A stretch of 64,000 bases of DNA from Candidatus Skiveiella danica (GTDB taxonomy: Bacteria > Pseudomonadota > Gammaproteobacteria > Burkholderiales > Burkholderiaceae_C). Within the stretch, counting starts at the first letter, position 1. Every line of letters starts with the position of its first letter. Position numbers and translations under genes: made by a program. The notes beneath the pieces are model-generated. The model saw only the letters and a list, made by a program, of their open reading frames with translations. It did no database searches and was not told where the DNA came from. Shown here in pieces: positions 33,440-42,342 of the stretch. The DNA lies in the NCBI GenBank assembly GCA_016721925.1, contig JADKHE010000011.1, positions 728,501 to 792,500 on the forward strand, written 5' to 3'.

Positions 33440-34467
33440 AACCCAGCCATCACCGCAGTGGCGGCTTTCGCAACAGCAACCCCGATATCGTGATCGGTAA
33501 CTTCCCCTGGTACGAGATGGTCTGGCGCGGGCTTCGCGGCGATTTCACGCCGCTGGCGAAGCCCGAGGGCGGCTACGATGGCTTTGCGCGGGACTGGAGC
33601 ATGCCGGTGGATCGTGCGCGGCTTGCGGCGCGCCGGATTGAGCCGGTCGTCACCTGGCTCGGTCATGTCACGGTTCTGTTGCAGGTGGCCGGTCTGAACA
33701 TCCTGACCGATCCGACCTTGGCCGGCTTCGCAGGGCCGTACGGCCGCTATGGTGCGCCGCGCATGGTGCCGGCGCCGCTGATGCCGCACGAATTGCCGCC
33801 GATCGACCTCGTACTGGTCTCCCACAACCACTACGACCACCTGTGCGATGCGACGATCGCGGGCCTGATCGCGGCAGGCCAGCAGCCCAGCATTCTCGTG
33901 CCGCTCGGTCTGAAGGCCTGGTTCGATGCGCGCGACATCGGTCCGGTGACCGAGCTGGACTGGTGGGACAGCGTCGATGTGCCCACCCGTGTGGCCGGCG
34001 CGCACCTGCGCATCCATTTCACACCCTCCCAGCACTGGAGCCGGCGCACCCCGTTCGACACCAATGCCACCTTGTGGGGTGGCTTCATGCTGGAATGGCA
34101 TCGCAGGGGCGCCCAACCCTGGCGCTTCCTGTTCCCGGGCGACACCGGCTATTCGGGGGACTTCAAGCGCATCCGCGAACGCCTGGGACCGGTGGATTTC
34201 CTGGCGGTGCCGATCGGTGCGTATCTGCCGCGTGACTTCATGAAAGCCATGCACGCCAACCCCGCGGATGCGGTGCAGATCCTGCTGGACCTGGAGGCGA
34301 AACAGGCGATGGGTGTGCACTGGGGCACGTTCCGGCTCACGCAGGAAGCGTTCGACCAGCCGCCTCGCGATCTGGCTGTTGCATTGCGCGAACGCGGGTT
34401 ACGGCCGGATGCGGTCTGGCTGCTGCGTCATGGGGAAACCCGCGCGATACCTTTGGCGTCGGGCTGA
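33436..34467 (+). CDS. Metallo-beta-lactamase-fold hydrolase (NAPE-PLD/UlaG-like)
   Basis: 343 residues. The metal site is HNHYDHLC near residue 132 (HxHxDH), with further ligands in PSQHWSRR near 197, PGDTGYSGDF near 235 and MGVHWGTF near 291. The opening FRNSNPD and the WLGHVTVLLQVAG stretch are typical of the N-acyl-phosphatidylethanolamine phospholipase D-like branch, which has bacterial members of mostly unknown substrate. No signal peptide. Its start overlaps the RlmN-like stop by 4 bases, so three genes from 31359 are translationally linked. Confidence 0.88.
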   Translation: MKPSHHRSGGFRNSNPDIVIGNFPWYEMVWRGLRGDFTPLAKPEGGYDGFARDWSMPVDRARLAARRIEPVVTWLGHVTVLLQVAGLNILTDPTLAGFAGPYGRYGAPRMVPAPLMPHELPPIDLVLVSHNHYDHLCDATIAGLIAAGQQPSILVPLGLKAWFDARDIGPVTELDWWDSVDVPTRVAGAHLRIHFTPSQHWSRRTPFDTNATLWGGFMLEWHRRGAQPWRFLFPGDTGYSGDFKRIRERLGPVDFLAVPIGAYLPRDFMKAMHANPADAVQILLDLEAKQAMGVHWGTFRLTQEAFDQPPRDLAVALRERGLRPDAVWLLRHGETRAIPLASG

Positions 34468-34493
34468 GCAGGGCGACTTGACCTGCGCCGGCT

Positions 34494-34898
34494 TCAGGCC
34501 AGCAGCTTCACCAGCATCCAGCCGAACAGCGCGAGCTGGGCGCTCCAGAAACTCGCGCGGACGAACACGTTCACGGGCCCGGTTCCGGACAGGTGCGCGA
34601 GCGACTGCCCGATGCGTGCATACAGCACCCAGGGCGCCAATGCCTGGATGTCGGCCAGCCGGCCGAGAGCGGCCGCCACCAGCACGATCACCGCAAAGAC
34701 CGGCAGGTTTTCCAGGCAGTTGGCGTGGGCGTCTTCGAGCCGCTTGACGAAGGGCGCGTCATCGGCGGGCTTGTTGCCGCGGGGCCAGTGGTTGATGGGG
34801 GTGCCAGTAAGGAACCGCATGCCCCGGTACAGGAACACGCCGGCGATCAGGAGAAGGGTCCATGCGGCGAAACCGAGAAGGGCCTGGATGGGGGTCAT
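34494..34898 (-). CDS. MAPEG-family membrane protein
   Basis: 134 residues with four hydrophobic segments (about 5-25, 60-80, 85-100 and 112-132). The pattern RLEDAHANCLENLPVFAVIVLVAAALGR, an amphipathic helix entering the membrane, is the MAPEG signature. The family includes glutathione transferases of membrane lipids and proteins of unknown role. It stands alone, converging on the metallo-hydrolase gene with a 26-base gap. Confidence 0.85.
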   Translation of the reverse strand: MTPIQALLGFAAWTLLLIAGVFLYRGMRFLTGTPINHWPRGNKPADDAPFVKRLEDAHANCLENLPVFAVIVLVAAALGRLADIQALAPWVLYARIGQSLAHLSGTGPVNVFVRASFWSAQLALFGWMLVKLLA

Positions 34899-35106
34899 GG
34901 CGTTACGGCTTTCAAAAAATGGGATTCAGGGCCTGGCAGGGGCAGCTCCGGAGCGATGAAGAGTCACCCATTTATAGCAATGAATGATCATTCGACGGTG
35001 GGATGAGGCCATTTTTTCAGGAATGGCTGGGTGTCGCGCAGACACGCCGCGCGGGTTCCGGTCGCTTGCAGGTGTGCTGGCATACCCATTGCTTGAGGGC
35101 TGGTGC

Positions 35107-36318
35107 ATGCCCTACGACCCCCAACTCCCGCCTGATGGCGCCAGCGCGGCAAGCACCGGATTGTGGCCGGACCCCTTGAGCCTTCTGCTGGAATCCACCG
35201 GCGAAGGGATCTTTGGCATCGACATGGACGGCAATTGCACCTTCATCAATCGCGCCGGCGCAGGCATGTTGGGTTGGGATCCTGCTGATGTGTTGCGGCG
35301 CAACATGCATGAACTGACCCATCACTCGCACCCGGACGGACGGCACTATCCGGTGGACGATTGCCCGATCTTCAACGCCTTTCGCGAAGCGCGCCCTTGC
35401 CGTATCGACGCCGAGGTGTTCTGGCGCCGTGATGGATCGGCCTTTCCCGTGGAGTATTCCAGCTACCCGATCCTGGACGGAACACAGGTGCGCGGCGCGG
35501 TCGTGACTTTTGTGGACATCACCGGGCGCCGGGCTGCCGCAGAGGCGCTGCAGAAGGCGAAGGATGAACTCGAACTGCGCGTAAGCGAGCGCACCCGCGA
35601 ATTGTCCGCCGCGCTGGGCCAGTTGCGCGAACTGGCCGCCCGCGCGGAGAAGGTGCGCGAGGACGAGCGCACGCGCATTGCGCGCGAGGTGCACGACGAA
35701 CTGGGCAGTCTGCTGGTGGCGCTGAAGATGGACGTGAACTGGCTGGACAAGCGCCTGGGTGAACAGGAGGCGCGAACCCTCGAAGCGGCACAGGACATGC
35801 GCCGGCGCATGCGCGGCAAATGCCAGAACATGAGCCGCCTGATCGAGACGGCGGTCGACAACGTGGGGCGCATCATCACCGACTTGCGTCCCAGCATCCT
35901 CGATCACCAGGGCCTTTGGGCGGCGCTGGAGTGGCAGGCACACGATCTGCTGCCGGCCGCCGAACTGGCGCTCGACTGGCACATGGATGTGCCGTCGGGC
36001 CTGACCCTGCCCGAGGCCGAAGCCATGGCGGTGTTCCGCGTCTTCCAGGAAATGTTGAGCAACGTCGTGCGGCATGCCCAGGCCAGCCGCGTCGTGATCC
36101 GCATCGCCGTCGAGGAGGGGCTGCTGGCACTCTCGGTGCAGGACGACGGCCGCGGCGCGCCAGCCCAGGCCTTCGAGGCCGCCGATGCCTACGGCGTGAT
36201 GGGCATGCGCGAGCGGGCCCTGCATTTCGGGGGGACCATGGAGATCCTCAGCCACAGCGGGCGTGGCACGTTGTGCAGCCTCTTCTGGCCCCTGATCCGG
36301 GCGGAGCGTTTCCAATGA
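35107..36318 (+). CDS. PAS-domain sensor histidine kinase (NarX/DegS-type, HisKA_3)
   Basis: About 403 residues from MPYDPQLPPDG; the frame is open upstream to 34984 but without family character. One PAS domain (~25-150: LLLESTGEGIFGIDMDGNCTFIN), a coiled stretch, a HisKA_3 dimerisation domain with the phospho-His in IAREVHDELGSLL near 197, and an HATPase domain with NVVRHAQA near 320, VQDDGRGA and YGVMGMRERA. No membrane segment, so it senses a cytoplasmic signal. It overlaps the response regulator by 4 bases. The cyanate operon follows directly, making cyanate or nitrogen status a plausible signal, unproven. Confidence 0.92.
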   Translation: MPYDPQLPPDGASAASTGLWPDPLSLLLESTGEGIFGIDMDGNCTFINRAGAGMLGWDPADVLRRNMHELTHHSHPDGRHYPVDDCPIFNAFREARPCRIDAEVFWRRDGSAFPVEYSSYPILDGTQVRGAVVTFVDITGRRAAAEALQKAKDELELRVSERTRELSAALGQLRELAARAEKVREDERTRIAREVHDELGSLLVALKMDVNWLDKRLGEQEARTLEAAQDMRRRMRGKCQNMSRLIETAVDNVGRIITDLRPSILDHQGLWAALEWQAHDLLPAAELALDWHMDVPSGLTLPEAEAMAVFRVFQEMLSNVVRHAQASRVVIRIAVEEGLLALSVQDDGRGAPAQAFEAADAYGVMGMRERALHFGGTMEILSHSGRGTLCSLFWPLIRAERFQ

Positions 36319-36998
36319 TCCGGGTGCTGCTGTGTGACGATCACCGCATCGTGCGCGAGGGGCTCAGGCAGGTGCTCGCCGACGATGCGGACATCATGGT
36401 GTGTGGCGAGGCCCGCACGGGTACCGAAGCGCTGGCCCAGGTGCAGGCGCTGATGGGCGCGGCCCCGCAGGGCGACAGGACCGGGCTCGACGTGGTGCTT
36501 CTGGATATCGCGATGCCCGAGCGCGACGGGCTCGACGTTCTGCAGGTCATTCGGCGCGAATATCCCGGCCTGCCTGTGCTGATGCTGAGCACCTACCCGG
36601 AAAAGCAGTACGCGGTGCGCTGCATCCAGCTTGGTGCGGCGGGCTATCTGCACAAGAGCGCCGATCCCGACGACATGGTGGCCGCGGTGCGCAAAGTGGC
36701 CGGTGGCGGGCGCTATCTGACGGACGCGACCGCCGAGGCGCTGGCCGGTGCGGTGGGGCGCACCGGGCTGGTGCGTTCGGGTGCCCCGGCCGGCATTGAA
36801 TCCCTGTCGCATCGCGAGCACCAGGTGTTCCGTTTGCTGATCAGCGGGCGCACGGTGAGCGAAATTGGTGCGCAGCTCCGGCTGGCGCCCAACACGGTCA
36901 GCACCTACCGCATGCGCATTCTCGAAAAGACCGGCGCGCGCAACGATGTGGAGCTGGCCCTGCTGGCCGAACGGCAGGGGCCTGCGGCCGGGCTGTAG
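36315..36998 (+). CDS. NarL/FixJ-family response regulator
   Basis: 227 residues. The receiver domain has the acidic pair in LLCDDHRIV, the phosphoacceptor Asp in VVLLDIAMPERDG near residue 61, and the conserved Lys in GYLHKSADPDD near 112. It includes a short insert (AAPQGDRTG) in the loop before the phospho-Asp strand. The C-terminal LuxR-type helix-turn-helix is LSHREHQVFRLLISGRTVSEIGAQL with NTVSTYRMRILEK. Paired with the kinase by a 4-base overlap. A perfect dyad starting 18 bases after its stop could be its operator at the cyanate operon. Confidence 0.93.
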   Translation: MIRVLLCDDHRIVREGLRQVLADDADIMVCGEARTGTEALAQVQALMGAAPQGDRTGLDVVLLDIAMPERDGLDVLQVIRREYPGLPVLMLSTYPEKQYAVRCIQLGAAGYLHKSADPDDMVAAVRKVAGGGRYLTDATAEALAGAVGRTGLVRSGAPAGIESLSHREHQVFRLLISGRTVSEIGAQLRLAPNTVSTYRMRILEKTGARNDVELALLAERQGPAAGL

Positions 36999-37015
36999 TC
37001 CTGTCGACGGGCGTT

Positions 37016-37033
37016 TGTAGGGCTGGCCCTACA
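37016..37033. promoter_or_regulatory. Perfect 18-bp dyad upstream of the cyanate operon
   Basis: TGTAGGGCTGGCCCTACA: two 8-base arms around a TG centre, about 104 bases before the receptor-protein ATG. The compact symmetry is typical of operators for LuxR/NarL-type dimers. It could also act as a short terminator hairpin for the regulator gene, but no T-run follows. Confidence 0.5.
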
Positions 37034-37088
37034 GCCTGTCGTTCGAGCGGCCATGAAATGCCAGGCCGATGGCTTCGTGGCGCAAAGC

Positions 37089-37103
37089 TGGCCCGCCACT
37101 TGC
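37089..37103 (+). promoter_or_regulatory. Possible sigma-54 promoter of the cyanate operon
   Basis: TGGCCCGCCACTTGC keeps the GG and GC pairs at correct spacing and differs from the consensus TGGCAC-N5-TTGC at one position. It lies 33 bases before the ATG at 37137. Sigma-54/NtrC control of cyanate use is known in some pseudomonads. The adjacent NarL-type regulator is not a sigma-54 activator, so this remains tentative. Confidence 0.35.
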
Positions 37104-37136
37104 GTAGTCGATGCATCAACTTTGCAGAGGTGCGCC

Positions 37137-38540
37137 ATGTCCGAGTTTTTCTCCCCTTACGACGCTGACCGTCCCCTGATGCTCAAGTGCAGTTGCGGGC
37201 GTGACCATACGCTGGCCGATCATCACGCCGAAGTGGCCGCCGATGCCGCTGCCGTTGAACTGCGCCGGCGCAGCCTCACCAGCGAGTTCGAGGTCTACAG
37301 CAACGAATTTATCGAGGCCACGCTGGTCAAGGCCATATTCCCCCATGACGACGTGCGCCGCAACTTCCTGCGCGTGGTGGGCAAGGGCACGGCCATGGCA
37401 GCCATTGCCAGTGTGCTGTCCGTGGCCAGCCTGCAGGCCATGGCGCAGGAGAAAGGCGCGCTTGAGAAGACCAATCTCAAGATCGGCTTCATTCCGATCA
37501 CCTGTGCCACGCCACTGATCATGGCGCACCCGCTGGGCTTCTACAAGCAACAGGGCCTGAACGTCGAGGTGACCAAGACCGCCGGCTGGGCACTGATCCG
37601 CGACAAGATGATGAACAAGGAATACGACGCCACGCATTTCCTGAGCCCCATGCCTCTGGCCATCTCGATGGGCCTGGGCTCGAACGCGACGCCCATGAAC
37701 GTGGCCACGATCCAGAACATCAACGGCCAGGCCATCACGCTGGCCCTGAAACACAAGGACAACCGCGACCCGAAGAACTGGAAGGGCTTCAAGTTCGCGA
37801 TTCCGTTCGAGTACAGCATGCACAACTTCCTGTTGCGCTACTACCTGGCCGAGGCGGGACTGAACCCCGACACCGACGTGCAGCTGCGCGTCGTGCCGCC
37901 GGCCGAGATGGTGGCCAACCTGCGCGCCGGCAACATCGACGGTTTCCTGGGTCCGGATCCCTTCAACCAGCGCGCCGTCTACGAGGAGGTGGGCTTCATC
38001 CACGTCCTGACCAAGGATCTATGGAACGGCCACCCGTGCTGCGCCTTTGGCACCAGCACCGAGTTCATCCAGAAGAACCCCAATACCTTCGCCGCCCTGT
38101 ACCGTGCGGTTCTGACGGCGGCCGCGATGGCGCGCGACCCGAAGAATCGCGAGTTGATTGCCAAGGTGATTGCACCGCAGGCCTACCTGAACCAGCCCGA
38201 GGCCGTTCTCACGCAAGTTCTGACCGGCCGGTTCCCCGATGGGCTGGGCAACATCAGGAACGTCCCGGACCGCGTGGACTTCGATCCCATGCCCTGGCAG
38301 TCCATGGCGGTGTGGATGCTGACCCAGATGAAACGCTGGGGCTACGTCAAGGGCGACATCAACTACAAGCAGATTGCCGAAAAGGTCTTCCTGATCACCG
38401 ATGCCAAAAAGCAGATGAAGGCACTGGACCAGAAAGTGCCCGATGGCGCGTTCCCCAAGTTCACCATCATGGGCAAGGAGTTCGATGCGGCCAAGGCCGA
38501 CGCCTACGCCAAGAGCTTCGCCATCGCCAAAGCGGGCTGA
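37137..38540 (+). CDS. cynA: Cyanate ABC transporter substrate-binding protein (NrtA/CmpA family)
   Basis: 467 residues. The receptor domain starts around residue 115 (LKIGFIPITCATPLIMAHPLGFYKQQGLNVE) and runs to the end, matching NrtA/CmpA-type receptors for nitrate, bicarbonate or cyanate. Unusually, it is preceded by ~75 residues with a KCSCGRDH cysteine-histidine motif before a twin-arginine-like export signal (RRNFLRVVGKGTAMAAIASVLSVA at ~80-103). So the export signal is internal and the front part would stay outside the mature receptor. ATG 37137 fits a GCAGAGG upstream. Permease, ATPase and cyanase follow within an operon. Confidence 0.88.
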   Translation: MSEFFSPYDADRPLMLKCSCGRDHTLADHHAEVAADAAAVELRRRSLTSEFEVYSNEFIEATLVKAIFPHDDVRRNFLRVVGKGTAMAAIASVLSVASLQAMAQEKGALEKTNLKIGFIPITCATPLIMAHPLGFYKQQGLNVEVTKTAGWALIRDKMMNKEYDATHFLSPMPLAISMGLGSNATPMNVATIQNINGQAITLALKHKDNRDPKNWKGFKFAIPFEYSMHNFLLRYYLAEAGLNPDTDVQLRVVPPAEMVANLRAGNIDGFLGPDPFNQRAVYEEVGFIHVLTKDLWNGHPCCAFGTSTEFIQKNPNTFAALYRAVLTAAAMARDPKNRELIAKVIAPQAYLNQPEAVLTQVLTGRFPDGLGNIRNVPDRVDFDPMPWQSMAVWMLTQMKRWGYVKGDINYKQIAEKVFLITDAKKQMKALDQKVPDGAFPKFTIMGKEFDAAKADAYAKSFAIAKAG

Positions 38541-38543
38541 ACC

Positions 38544-39416
38544 ATGGCTACCCTTTTCAGGTCGTTGGGCTTTCGGGCCGGCGTGGTGTCCGCGCTGATC
38601 CTGCTGCTGGTTCTGGCCATCTGGTACGCCGCCACGGCCCCCACGGTTGCTGCCGGTGGCGGGGCCTCAGGCCTGACGCCAGAACAGATCGAATACGCCA
38701 AGATGATGGGCAAGGAGGTGGGCACTGGCAAGAGTGGCGGCTTTCCCACGCTGACCCAGATGGGCAGTACGGTCTGGGGCCACCTGGCCAACCCCTTCTA
38801 TGACAACGGCCCCAACGACAAGGGCATCGCCATCCAGCTCGCCCATTCGCTGCTGCGCGTGGGGTTGGGCTTCGGTCTGGCCTGCCTGGTGGCGATTCCG
38901 CTGGGCTTCGTGATCGGGATGTCGCCCCTGCTGCGCCGGGCGTTCGACCCCTTCATACAGGTGCTGAAACCGATCAGCCCACTGGCCTGGATGCCCTTGG
39001 CGCTCTACACCATCAAGGACTCGTCGATCAGCGGCATCTTCGTGATCTTCATCTGCTCGGTCTGGCCGATGCTGGTGAACACGGCGTTTGGCGTGGCCTC
39101 GGTCAAGCGCGAATGGCTCAACGTGGCCAGTACGCTGGAGGTGACGCCGTTGCGCAAGGCCTTCCAGGTCATCCTTCCTGCGGCAGCGCCCACGATCCTG
39201 ACCGGCATGCGCATCAGCATGGGCATCGCCTGGCTGGTGATCGTGGCTGCCGAGATGCTGGTGGGCGGCACGGGCATCGGCTACTTCGTCTGGAACGAGT
39301 GGAACAACCTCTCGCTGACCAATGTGATCTTTGCGATCCTGGTGATCGGCGTGGTCGGCATGTTGCTGGACCTGGCCTTCGGCCAGTTGCAGAAGGCGGT
39401 GACCTATGTGGAGTGA
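38544..39416 (+). CDS. cynB: Cyanate/nitrate-type ABC transporter permease
   Basis: 290 residues of the BPD_transp_1 family, with an N-terminal membrane segment, a hydrophilic stretch (~35-95) and five or so further helices. The EAA-like loop reads EWLNVASTLEVTPLRKAFQVILPAAAPTILTGMRISMGIAW near residue 190. The sequence PISPLAWMPLALY is typical of NrtB/CmpB/CynB permeases. It starts 3 bases after the receptor gene and overlaps the longest frame of the ATPase gene. Confidence 0.92.
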   Translation: MATLFRSLGFRAGVVSALILLLVLAIWYAATAPTVAAGGGASGLTPEQIEYAKMMGKEVGTGKSGGFPTLTQMGSTVWGHLANPFYDNGPNDKGIAIQLAHSLLRVGLGFGLACLVAIPLGFVIGMSPLLRRAFDPFIQVLKPISPLAWMPLALYTIKDSSISGIFVIFICSVWPMLVNTAFGVASVKREWLNVASTLEVTPLRKAFQVILPAAAPTILTGMRISMGIAWLVIVAAEMLVGGTGIGYFVWNEWNNLSLTNVIFAILVIGVVGMLLDLAFGQLQKAVTYVE

Positions 39417-39534
39417 AACCGGCGTTGCGGTCTCCTCGCCGCAGGCTGTTTTGGCGGCCTTGGGCGAGCCTGCCCCAGACCTGATCCGGGACGCCGCTCC
39501 CCACATCGGCCAGCATCATCCAAAGGACAGGGCC

Positions 39535-40329
39535 ATGCAGGACTTTCTCAAGATCGAAGCACTCAGCAAGGCGTATGTCGCCGCCAAGCCGGTGTTCGCC
39601 GACGTGTCGTTCACGCTGGACCGCGGCGGGTTCGTGTGCATCATCGGCCACTCGGGTTGCGGCAAGACCACCATCCTCAATGTGCTCGCCGGGCTGGACA
39701 CGGCCACGTCCGGCAATGTGTTCATGGACGGCCGCGAAGTCTCCGGCCCCAGCCTGGAGCGTGGCGTGGTGTTCCAGAGCCATGCGCTGATGCCATGGCT
39801 GACGGTGCGCAGGAACATCGCCTTCGCCGTCAAGTCGCGCTGGCCGCAGTGGTCAGTGGCCGAGATCAACAGGCATGTGGAGAAGTTCGTCGCGATGGTG
39901 GGCCTGAGTGCGGCCATCGACAAGAAGCCCTCCCAGCTCTCGGGCGGCATGAAGCAGCGCGTGGGCATCGCGCGGGCGTTTGCGATCCAGCCCAAGATGC
40001 TGCTGCTCGATGAGCCCTTCGGAGCGCTGGACGCGCTGACGCGCGGCACCATCCAGGACGAGCTCATGGCCATCGTGCGCGAGACGCAACAGACCGTCTT
40101 CATGATCACGCACGACGTGGACGAGGCCATCCTGCTGGCCGATCGCATCCTGCTGATGAGCAATGGCAGTGAAACCGGCGCCGGCTATGTGCCTGGCGGC
40201 ATTGCCGAGGTGGTGACGAACCCGCTGCCGCGCCAGCGCACCCGCGCCAGCCTGCACCATCTGGACGGCTATTACGACTTTCGCAACCACATCGTGGATT
40301 TCCTTGTGACCCGCGCGACCGCGCATTGA
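39535..40329 (+). CDS. cynD: Cyanate/nitrate-type ABC transporter ATP-binding protein
   Basis: 264 residues from MQDFLKIEALSKAY. Walker A IGHSGCGKTTIL near residue 37, signature LSGGMKQRVGIARAF near 135, Walker B MLLLDEPFGALD near 155 and the H-loop MITHDVDEAI are all there. It has only the ATPase domain, so it is NrtD/CynD-like, not NrtC-like. The frame is open back to 39406, where a GTG overlaps the permease end; that would add 43 residues without family similarity, so I prefer ATG 39535. The cyanase gene follows after 53 bases. Confidence 0.9.
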   Translation: MQDFLKIEALSKAYVAAKPVFADVSFTLDRGGFVCIIGHSGCGKTTILNVLAGLDTATSGNVFMDGREVSGPSLERGVVFQSHALMPWLTVRRNIAFAVKSRWPQWSVAEINRHVEKFVAMVGLSAAIDKKPSQLSGGMKQRVGIARAFAIQPKMLLLDEPFGALDALTRGTIQDELMAIVRETQQTVFMITHDVDEAILLADRILLMSNGSETGAGYVPGGIAEVVTNPLPRQRTRASLHHLDGYYDFRNHIVDFLVTRATAH

Positions 40330-40382
40330 GTTCACTTCACCACTTTTCCCATCAACCTCCCCCAAGAATGCAGGAGCAAGCC

Positions 40383-40826
40383 ATGAATCGCCTTGAAGTC
40401 ACCGAAAAAATCATCAGCACAAAAGTTGCCAAGGGCATCCAGTGGGCCGACGTCGCCAAGAAGGTCGGGCAGTCCAAGGAATGGACCACCGCGCTGTGCC
40501 TGGGCCAGATGACCGCCAGCCCGGAGCAGGCCAAGATCCTGGGCAAGATCTTCGGGCTCAATGCCGAGGAACAGAAATGGCTGCAGGTCGTGCCCTACAA
40601 GGGTTCGCTACCGACCGCCGTGCCGACCGACCCGCTGATCTACCGCTGGTACGAGATCGTCAACGTCTACGGCACCACCATCAAGGAACTGATCCACGAG
40701 GAATTCGGCGACGGCATCATGAGCGCCATCGATTTCTCCATGGACATCGTGCGCCAGCCCGACCCCAAGGGCGACCGCGTGAATGTGGTGCTGTCGGGCA
40801 AGTTCTTGCCGTACAAGGAGTATTGA
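40383..40826 (+). CDS. cynS: Cyanate hydratase (cyanase)
   Basis: 147 residues. The catalytic triad is Arg88, Glu91 and Ser114, with the same 3- and 23-residue spacings as Arg96, Glu99 and Ser122 of E. coli CynS. The C-terminal GKFLPYKEY matches. The N-terminal helical domain (EVTEKIISTKVAKGIQWADVAKKVG) is HTH-like, as in all cyanases. It turns cyanate and bicarbonate into ammonia and CO2, freeing nitrogen. No carbonic anhydrase (cynT) is in the cluster, so bicarbonate must come from another enzyme. An AGGAG site precedes the ATG. Confidence 0.97.
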   Translation: MNRLEVTEKIISTKVAKGIQWADVAKKVGQSKEWTTALCLGQMTASPEQAKILGKIFGLNAEEQKWLQVVPYKGSLPTAVPTDPLIYRWYEIVNVYGTTIKELIHEEFGDGIMSAIDFSMDIVRQPDPKGDRVNVVLSGKFLPYKEY

Positions 40827-40953
40827 GGCCCCGGATATTCGCCTCGGTGTCAACCTCAGGAGGGTCACAAATTCATAGCGAACGGTGACCTTCCGACGCT
40901 GGGCCGGGGGCTTTTTCTTTGGGGTTTCCGGCTTCAGTCGGTCGTGCGCAGTG

Positions 40954-40986
40954 ACCCGCGCCTGGCGCAAAGGCCTGGGCGCGGGT
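40954..40986. terminator. GC-rich hairpin between convergent cynS and the rubredoxin gene
   Basis: ACCCGCGCC and GGCGCGGGT pair perfectly around a 15-base loop, in the 175-base gap between converging genes. No T-run follows on either strand, so if it ends transcription it is not a standard intrinsic terminator. Confidence 0.35.
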
Positions 40987-41001
40987 CCCGGCGGTCAACG
41001 T

Positions 41002-42342
41002 TCAATGCAGGGTCAAAGGCAATGATGTCGTCTTGACCCGCACGATGGTGGGCCTCACCTCATAAGGAACGGGCGCACAAGCGGTGATGGTGGCCGCGAT
41101 CGTTGTCGCCTGGCGGAAGATCGGTTCGATGAAGCGGCTGGCTTGTCCATCCAGCGTGACGCAGTCGCCCATCGCATGGATGCGTTCATCGCTGGTCCGC
41201 AGGGTGTGGGGGTCGACTGCGATGCCGTCGGCCCAGGCCAGATTGGCGCTTCGGGCCAGACGGCTCGGGGTCTGCAGGCCGGCGGCGACGATCACTTCGT
41301 CGGCGGCGAAGTGCTGGCCACATTCGGTGGTAATCCGCAACCGCGTGGTCTGCCCGGCGCAGGCCGTGCCTGCGGGCTGAGGGTGCCAGAGACGTTCGGC
41401 GTTCAGCGCCAGCCGCTCGACGTTGGCCACTTTCACACCGCCCACGAAACGGATCGGCAGGTCTTTCCAGGCCTGCAGCACCTGTGCGCCCGCCTTGTCG
41501 GCGTGCCAGCGCGCCAGGGGCTCGGGCTGCACGTCGAGCAGGGTGACGCGGTGGCCGCCAAGGGCCAGGTCGTTGGCGAGTTCGCTGCCGATCAGGCCGG
41601 CGCCGACGATCAGCACGTCTTTGGGGCCGGTTGTTGCCGCGTCGCCCAAGGCTTCGCGCAGTTTCAGGTAGGCACCCAGGTGGTTGATGCGCCAGCACAG
41701 CGCAGCGGGCAGGGCCGGCGGCAACAAGGCCTTTGCGCCATGGGCCAGCACCAGCTGGTCGTAGCGCAGGGTGCCGCGCGTGGTGCGCAGCTGGCGGGTT
41801 TCCCTGCAGATGCGGACGGCCTGGGTGTGCGGCAGCAGGCGCAGCTTCAGCCGGCGGGCGGCGGCGGCCCCGGTTTCCTTGATGAGTTTTTCCGGGGCGA
41901 TCCGGCGGGCCAGGGCGACCGAGAGCAGCGGCTTGTCGTACACGTCGCCCGCGCAGGCGGTGACGATCGTGATCGGGATGGCACTGTCGCGCGCGCGCAC
42001 GGCCTCCGCCAGCTGCCAGCCGGCGCGGCCGGCACCGACGATGACCACCCCGTGCGCGCTGCGCGAGGTGTTGGTCCAGGCGGCCGTGGCACAGTCGCTG
42101 GCCTGGGCTCGCAGCGCGTCCAGGCTGGGCGCTTCATACAGCTCGAAATCCGATTTGGTCACGCCGCACAGCGGGCAGGCCCAGTCTTCGGGGATGTCGG
42201 CGAAGCGTGTGCCGGCGGCCAGCCCGCTGTCGGGGTCGCCCTCGGCTTCGTTGTAGATGTAGCCGCAGGCGTGGCAGATGTAACTTTGCCAAGGCGCGAG
42301 GGTTTGCACGGCTGCGGAAACGGGCGTTGGTTGCGGGGTCAT
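41002..42342 (-). CDS. Rubredoxin fused to a rubredoxin reductase-like FAD/NAD(P)H oxidoreductase
   Basis: 446 residues. Residues ~20-70 are a rubredoxin (CHACGYIYNEAEGDPDSG then DWACPLCGVTKSDF: two CxxC iron pairs). From ~100 follows a pyridine-nucleotide-disulfide reductase domain with VVIVGAGRAGWQLAEAV (FAD), DVLIVGAGLIGSELANDLA (NAD(P)H) and HAMGDCV. The reductase would reduce its own rubredoxin, which passes electrons to an oxygenase or other acceptor. It overlaps the acyl-CoA-dehydrogenase-like gene by 4 bases, so that flavoprotein may be the partner. It is last in the sigma-54-controlled operon. The start MTPQPTP follows family logic; the longer frame is inside the upstream gene. Confidence 0.92.
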   Translation of the reverse strand: MTPQPTPVSAAVQTLAPWQSYICHACGYIYNEAEGDPDSGLAAGTRFADIPEDWACPLCGVTKSDFELYEAPSLDALRAQASDCATAAWTNTSRSAHGVVIVGAGRAGWQLAEAVRARDSAIPITIVTACAGDVYDKPLLSVALARRIAPEKLIKETGAAAARRLKLRLLPHTQAVRICRETRQLRTTRGTLRYDQLVLAHGAKALLPPALPAALCWRINHLGAYLKLREALGDAATTGPKDVLIVGAGLIGSELANDLALGGHRVTLLDVQPEPLARWHADKAGAQVLQAWKDLPIRFVGGVKVANVERLALNAERLWHPQPAGTACAGQTTRLRITTECGQHFAADEVIVAAGLQTPSRLARSANLAWADGIAVDPHTLRTSDERIHAMGDCVTLDGQASRFIEPIFRQATTIAATITACAPVPYEVRPTIVRVKTTSLPLTLH

